DNA of 64,000 nucleotides, taken from NCBI GenBank assembly GCA_026027325.1, contig JAMSLZ010000005.1, positions 1,364,001-1,428,000 on the forward strand, written 5' to 3'. Under the pieces are notes generated by a model that saw nothing but the letters and a program-made list of their open reading frames with translations, made no database searches and was not told where the DNA came from. Origin of the DNA: Actinomucor elegans. Its lineage: Eukaryota > Mucoromycota > Mucoromycetes > Mucorales > Mucoraceae. Each line of letters begins with the position of its first letter. The first letter of the stretch is position 1. Shown here one piece after another: positions 58,619-64,000 of this stretch. A program made the translations under genes and the position numbers.

Positions 58619-59501
58619 CGCGCTCTTTGTTCCTTTTATCGAAAATATACGTGTAAAAGAATATGGTGGTTTTTTTCTTTTTTTTTTGATTGAGCAGCAG
58701 GATGTAACACCCGCTTAAATTTGACTGATAAATCTACGCGTTCCAGTCTATTTTCCAAAACTTTTTTTGGTTTTCTCTGGGAAGCATTCCATTGAGTGAG
58801 TTTGCACCCCAAGAAGTCACTAATATAAGTTATGTATCTCTCTGAGTTCACGATACATGTTTGAATGACATTATATCGCGTGCTAATATACATGGGACTT
58901 ATTGTATTTAATGCAGCATTTCAAAAGCAGATATGCAGTCGCAATCTCTTTTAAGTCAGCTTGGTGATATACGCGTCATATCAAAGATATTCAATTGATA
59001 ATAAGCTTCCAGAAATCTTTTTAACTGAAAAGTAGGATCTTTCAAAGCATTGACTGAATAAAAATACAAGATGTTACACAGACATGATCAATAGGCACCA
59101 CATAATGTAGTAAATACCAGCGAAGCAGAACCTGCTCAACAAGTTGTTCATAAGATGAATAAATAAAAAAGCGTGACTAATCTAGTTTACGTGTTTTATA
59201 CCAGATACAGGACTTAAGTGTTAATACAGTGTAAACCAATTACCAAAAGCGTGGCTATAGGGTAATATGACAGCAAGCAATATGCCTTTTTCAATCTGAT
59301 TCATTTGCCCGCAGCCAAGCTACTACACTGTAATGATGGCATTTGTGCCACCAAAACCTACACTTAATAAAGTAAAGCGATAACAAAAGAAAATAGGCGA
59401 CTAACATGTTAGTATCCTATTATAGTAATATATCAATAACAAAGGTAATACATAAATAAGGCTATTACATTGGGAGTTTCTCGCTTTCTTCACTCAAAGA
59501 A
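58619..59501. other. Intergenic between divergent genes
   Basis: Promoter region of the RdRP and LIM genes. The open frame at 58636-58893 lacks motifs. No repeat copy recognised apart from a weak TGCAGCATTT at 58912. Confidence 0.5.
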
Positions 59502-61674
59502 ATGGGATTTTGTATCTACTGTAATAAAAGCGTATATAGTAGCACTTCTTGCCCCAAGTGCTATCGAACTATTCCTACCAACAACAAGACAAATGAATTG
59601 ACAAGTTCAAGAATTAATTCCATGTTTCCTAACCAGAAACGATTAAATCAAACGGCCACAGACAAGTGGCAAGACACGTATGTAAAACGCGTTGAGTATA
59701 TTATTCAATATTAACTGTAAATTTCATATAGATATGGCAAAAAAGCCATTTTTAATAGTGGTTTAGGATCTACTTCTACCCCACTTAGACCTAGACAGCA
59801 ACGAAACATTCCTCAATTCACAAATCCAGATGCTCAATCACAAAAGCCTAAAGACAATATGAAATCCTGCGTTACTTGTCAAAGAAAACAGACTTCCTGG
59901 ACTGATTTAAACAATTTCTCAATCTACAATTCTGTCTATTACTGTAAACCATGCTTGGTCCAAAAGCTGGCATGGTAAGCTATCTTGACTCGTAGTAACT
60001 GTTGATACTCATTATTATTTATTAGCCCTGGATGCAGTAAGCCAGTAGAACGCACGGATACCCAAACCTTCTTTAATGAACAAATCTGGCATACAGCTTG
60101 CTTCCAATGTAACCATTGCGAATCGCCTTTGAAACCCATGCTGGCCGCAGCTGATACAGAAGGCAAACCTTGCTGTCGTACCTGTCAATTAAAAGATGCA
60201 AGCAAAGTGAACCAATTACCATCGCCTGGTAGTCCCAGTATTTCTACGCCTATCTTGTCATCTTTAGCAAGTTCCAGATCGACCTTGACCTCCTCCACTT
60301 ATAATAAAGGAGATAATCCTTACTTTCAGTACCAAAAGGCAAGAAGAGCCTCCATGTTTAACCCCAATAAAGCTCTGCCAGAGGAAGGACAAGAAGAAAC
60401 TACCATTTCTACTACAGAAAACAATGCTATCGATACTGAAAAGCCAATGCCTACAACACTAGCTGACAGAATCCCTAAGGATACTATCTTTCCCAAGGCT
60501 CGCCAAGAGCTTGACTATAAGCGTGAACGCACAATGTCTTCTCCCGGAGAGAAACCAACCGTATCTAAAAGCATTGAACCAAAGAAGACTGAAAGTAGCG
60601 CGCTTCCTGGCCGTCGTAGAAAGGTAGTAAAGAAGCCGTGTAAAGAATGCGGACAGCATGTATCCAAGAAAGATTACCGTGGTCTCAGAATCCCAACTGG
60701 TGAAGTCCTTTGTTACCATACCTACTGTCTTTTTTGCGCTAAATGCCATCAAAACTTTCATGGTCTCGAATTTTGCACTGATGGCAAAAACTTTTATCAT
60801 ACAGAGGTAAAAGATTCATTCTTTTGCGTGTATTCATGTTCTTACCTTTTTTTCTTTCTTTCTTTCTTTCTTTAGTGTCCTAATCTGAATACACCACCTT
60901 CTCCTACTCGATCAACACCCAGACAAGGCTCTCCATTAAGCGAAGAAGAGGAGCCTTATCCTCAGACACCTCCACCTCATAATACTCATTTTGATGTAGC
61001 TCCATCTTCTCCTACCGATATTCAATCCTTGCCCTTTTCTGATGATACACATAAGAAGCAAGATGTTATTGTTCCTGATTCTACAACGGTAATGTGTAAC
61101 ACATGCACGAAGCCTGTGACCGATACTTGCTTGGAACTTGAAAACCATTTCTATCACAAAGAGGTAACAAAAAAAAAAATGGATTTATTATTTTCAGAAA
61201 AAAACATTAATCATTCCTTCTCTATAGTGTCTTTTATGTGCTGGCTGCAACAAGACTGTACCAACTGATCGTAAGCTTTCTAAATATCAAGACAAACTCT
61301 ACTGTGATCATTGTACACCTGTAAACAAGAAGAAACAAACAACCAGGCTTACAATTGATACCAATAACAAAGAATTACCAAAAAGAAACTCTACCATCAC
61401 TACGCCTTCTGATATATTCAAATCAAGAAAGAAGGTTTTACCTCGATTAGGGGGTGTTCGTACTTGTGATGGTTGCCATGGAAGCATGCCTTTCTCTGAT
61501 ACTCAACCTGGGCCCAATGCTAGCCGCTGGCATAAGAAATGCTTGCGCTGTGCGGGTTGTAAGAAACAAATGGATTCAGGCGCTACCATGACGGTCAACG
61601 AAGAAACTGGATTATACTTGGTCCATTGTCGTGAATGTTTGGATGAAACACCCAAACCAAGATTTGTGCGTTAA
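59502..61674 (+). CDS. Multi-LIM-domain protein
   Basis: Exons 59502-59677, 59732-59974, 60026-60806, 60876-61163 and 61228-61674 join in phase to about 644 aa. LIM domains are double zinc fingers that bind protein partners, often at actin or cell-polarity sites. In order: a small Cys pair motif at the start (CIYCNKS, CPKCYR); a first LIM around CVTCQRKQ ... YYCKPCL ... CPGCSKPV ... HTACFQCNHCESPL; a long Ser/Thr/Pro-rich linker; a second (CKECGQHVSKKDYRG ... CYHTYCLFCAKCHQNF); a third (CNTCTKPVTDTC ... HKECLLCAGCNKTV ... LYCDHC); and a fourth (CDGCHGSMPFSD ... HKKCLRCAGCKKQM ... HCREC). Zinc-ligand spacing is intact in each. Two exon boundaries fall at the Glu before the central Cys of a LIM domain. 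It is paxillin-like in layout, but I do not assign an orthologue. Confidence 0.88.
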
Positions 61675-63017
61675 ATAATACTTAATCTTTTTTATATATA
61701 ATTTATACATATACATATACATATATTTTGCTGCAAATACTATCCTTTCACATATTTATACACCCTTTTTATTAACTTGATTTTTTAAATAAAATGTTCC
61801 AAGTACTTTGTTTATATCTAAAAAAAAGTCTTTTTTTTTTTTTTTTTTTCAATTGTGACAAGCCACAGATCAGTTTCGATGCAAGACTTTGCCCATGAAC
61901 TTACAAACCCAAAATCGAATGTAAGTTCCAATTAACTCGTTACTTGAATATAGAAAACATCACCATTCAATACGCAATAATACTCTATAGAAATTTTGTT
62001 AAAAGAATATATACCAATTGAGGTTATTTTATTATAAGAAACGTACTTTAAAATAATGGAATGGGTTCGAAACGGACAGATAATATCGATAAATTCAGGT
62101 CCTATAGCCAATGTCTATGTTTGATATTAATTTTTTTGAATGCTCATTTATCAATGGAAGGCGATAAAATATTCCTTTAAAAAGTAATTTATTCTTTTTC
62201 ATATGCACATCCTTTAGGCATAGAGTCTCCCATGGAAACTCCATTTTTTATGTATCGTTTATATACCAATTCATTCCTTGTATTTGGAAGTATTGTAAAT
62301 TTTTGATTTCCATATAAAACAGTTGACTTTTGAACGTAAAGCAGAAATATCAAAAAAATTGTTTAACTATAAGCATTAACTTTCAAGAATGATATAAATC
62401 ATGATGTGGTGTTTAGACCAGTAAATCCACAGTGCAGTTTTATTAAATAACTTTATACGTATTTCAACATTTGCATTATGCCCAAACCACAAACCAAACC
62501 AAACCAAAAAAAATTTAATTCTAGTCCATATTGATTGAATTTGTAACAGCCAATCATGACCTATTATATCATTTCATAGCCCAGCTTAAAAGACAGCAGT
62601 AATAAACCAGCGGGAATTGTAAATTTCAAATACGAGTCCAGCTCTGATGGAGGGAGCCGATGGCAAAGGACTAAAACAATTGAAAAATGCCAACAGTTTA
62701 TATCCTTCTCTTTTCCCCTTCACCAAAAGCATCTGGTATGTTTTCAAAGAACTTGAGAGAGACTTGAATCTATTTGATATAACACATGTTCGATGGATGG
62801 ATGGATGATTGATTGATACGATAGTGGATGAAAATTTCATGGATGCTCCATAATTTTTTCTTATTGTCAATTCAAATCTCGAGACAATTTTCATAATTGA
62901 TTTGAGGAATCGCAACTATTATGTATATCAAATAGAACAACCAACTGTCTCTTTTCAAAACTACTACTGTCTAGTTACTCAACTGTATATTCTTTATAGG
63001 GCGTATTTTAATTTACA
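61675..63017. other. Intergenic upstream of RPL9
   Basis: A TATACA microsatellite (about 61705-61725), a T run of about 19 near 61831-61849 and a GGAT microsatellite (about 62793-62808) are present. The open frame at 62586-62915 has no support. No gene recognised. Confidence 0.55.
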
Positions 63018-63584
63018 ATGAAGGATATCTACAAGCAAGACGAACTCGCTATCCCTGAAGGTGTCAAGGTCGCCGTCAAGTCCCGTCAAGTTACCGTTGA
63101 AGGTCCTCGTGGTGTCCTCACCAAGAACCTCCGTCACTTGAACATCGAAATCATTGTTAATGCTTCCAAGGTTCGTTTCGTTGTCCACCACGGTCTCCGT
63201 AAGCACGTTGCCTGTATCCGTACCGTCCGCTCTTTGATCAACAACATGATCGTCGGTGTCACCAAGGGTTTCGAATACAAGTTGCGTTATGTTTACGCTC
63301 ATTTCCCTATCAACGTTATCATCAACGATGCTGCTGATGCTGTCGAGATCCGTAACTTCTTGGGTCAAAAGGTTGCCTTCCACGTCAAGATGCGTGAAGG
63401 TGTCACTGTTGCTGCTTCCAAGAACCAAAAGGATGAGCTTACCTTGACCGGTAACTCCCTCGAGAACGTCTCCCAATCTGCTGCTGATATCCAACAATCT
63501 TGTCTCGTCAAGAACAAGGATATCCGTAAGTTCTTGGATGGTATCTACGTTTCCGAACGTAACGTCATGGAGGAATCTGCTTAA
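63018..63584 (+). CDS. RPL9: 60S ribosomal protein uL6 (L9)
   Basis: A single exon of 188 aa, the usual length for eukaryotic uL6/L9. It is recognised over its whole length: [20 protein letters not shown], then [80 protein letters not shown] (here [14 protein letters not shown]) and [18 protein letters not shown]. The protein sits in the large ribosomal subunit near the factor-binding site. Codon choice is strongly biased towards C-ending codons (GTC, ACC, AAG, TCC), unlike neighbouring genes, as expected for very high expression. The open frame on the opposite strand at 62994-63497 is a by-product of that bias. Confidence 0.97.
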   Translation: MKDIYKQDELAIPEGVKVAVKSRQVTVEGPRGVLTKNLRHLNIEIIVNASKVRFVVHHGLRKHVACIRTVRSLINNMIVGVTKGFEYKLRYVYAHFPINVIINDAADAVEIRNFLGQKVAFHVKMREGVTVAASKNQKDELTLTGNSLENVSQSAADIQQSCLVKNKDIRKFLDGIYVSERNVMEESA

Positions 63585-64000
63585 ATCTCTTTGTGATTTT
63601 GACCACTTATTTTTTTATTTTTTGGTTAATCTAAAAACAATGATCTTGAAATAAAATAATATAATACAAAACAATATTGAAGAGGAGTTGGGGATCATTG
63701 GAATGGATAACTCAATGGAAAATATGACACAAATGGTAGGAAAGTATACGTTGATAAAGTTTTCTTTCTCGGAATCTGCTTTAGTAGATTCCTCTGTTGG
63801 AACTGGTTTTATCTCTAATTTGAATAGAGTTTTTGCTTTGGATATAGTGGAATAAGACTGGTGTTACATATACTTTGTAATCGGTTTTCAGTCCATTCTT
63901 ATTCACTGTTGTTTGACATTGCACTTGAAAGTAAAATAAAATCTTATTAGATGCTGTAATTAATTCTGAAAATGAATTATTGATCAGATCAATATTGGAT
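63585..64000. other. Downstream flank of RPL9
   Basis: AATAAAATAATA near 63649 is a likely polyadenylation region. Nothing else is recognised up to the end of the window. Confidence 0.5.

Noticed and set aside
62994..63497. A 167-codon frame on - over RPL9
   Set aside because: It is a by-product of the strong codon bias of the ribosomal gene; RPL9 homology is full length on +.

Overview
The window reads as nuclear DNA of a filamentous fungus of the Mucoromycota, most likely Mucorales. The evidence is AT-rich intergenic DNA, many GT-AG introns of about 45-90 nt, a myosin-motor chitin synthase, a QDE-1-type RNA-dependent RNA polymerase, a Ku80 with an animal-like C-terminus and a topoisomerase III of beta type. 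I cannot name the genus. There is no CRISPR array, and I found no tRNA or rRNA gene.

Layout: 1-341 is the end of a mitochondrial ribosomal protein gene (mL58 family). 1.9-7.7 kb holds Ku80 (12 exons) and an orphan 910-aa protein, both on +. 9.2-11.8 kb is AMP deaminase (-). 12.3-12.6 kb is a decayed gene end. 14.3-15.6 kb is a mitochondrial-type lipase (-). 16.7-18.0 kb is copy A of a decayed membrane-protein family. 18.3-20.0 kb is a SET/MYND protein (-). 21.3-25.3 kb holds an F-box/LRR protein and a secreted zincin-like protein whose HExxH glutamate is Gln. 26.4-32.7 kb is one class V chitin synthase gene (-). 33.9-35.5 kb is copy B of the decayed family. 36.2-39.6 kb is topoisomerase III beta (17 exons, including a 5-nt microexon and a GC-AG intron). 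39.9-45.9 kb is gene-dense: a small hypothetical, an F-box/RCC1 protein, a ubiquitin-like protein, a membrane protein and a GT32-like glycosyltransferase. 46.9-48.1 kb is a CENP-K-like kinetochore protein (-). 49.1-50.5 kb is TAF7. 52.4-54.0 kb is copy C of the decayed family. 54.8-58.6 kb is an RNA-dependent RNA polymerase (-). 59.5-61.7 kb is a multi-LIM protein. 63.0-63.6 kb is ribosomal protein uL6 (RPL9).

Most genes are unrelated housekeeping genes and there is no operon-like logic. Themes that recur are genome maintenance (Ku80, topoisomerase III beta, CENP-K), RNA silencing (RdRP), cell wall and secretion (chitin synthase, GT32, GPI-anchored zincin) and ubiquitin-linked proteins (two F-box proteins, a ubiquitin-like protein).

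The accessory signal lies between genes. A short dispersed repeat with a near-palindromic core occurs about eleven times. A three-copy, decaying multi-pass membrane-protein family has two copies that share a tract of about 440 bp at roughly 98% identity inside otherwise diverged sequence. Three otherwise complete genes (lipase, SET/MYND, RdRP) need a one-base shift to read through, at least two of them at homopolymers, so assembly error must be excluded before they are called broken.
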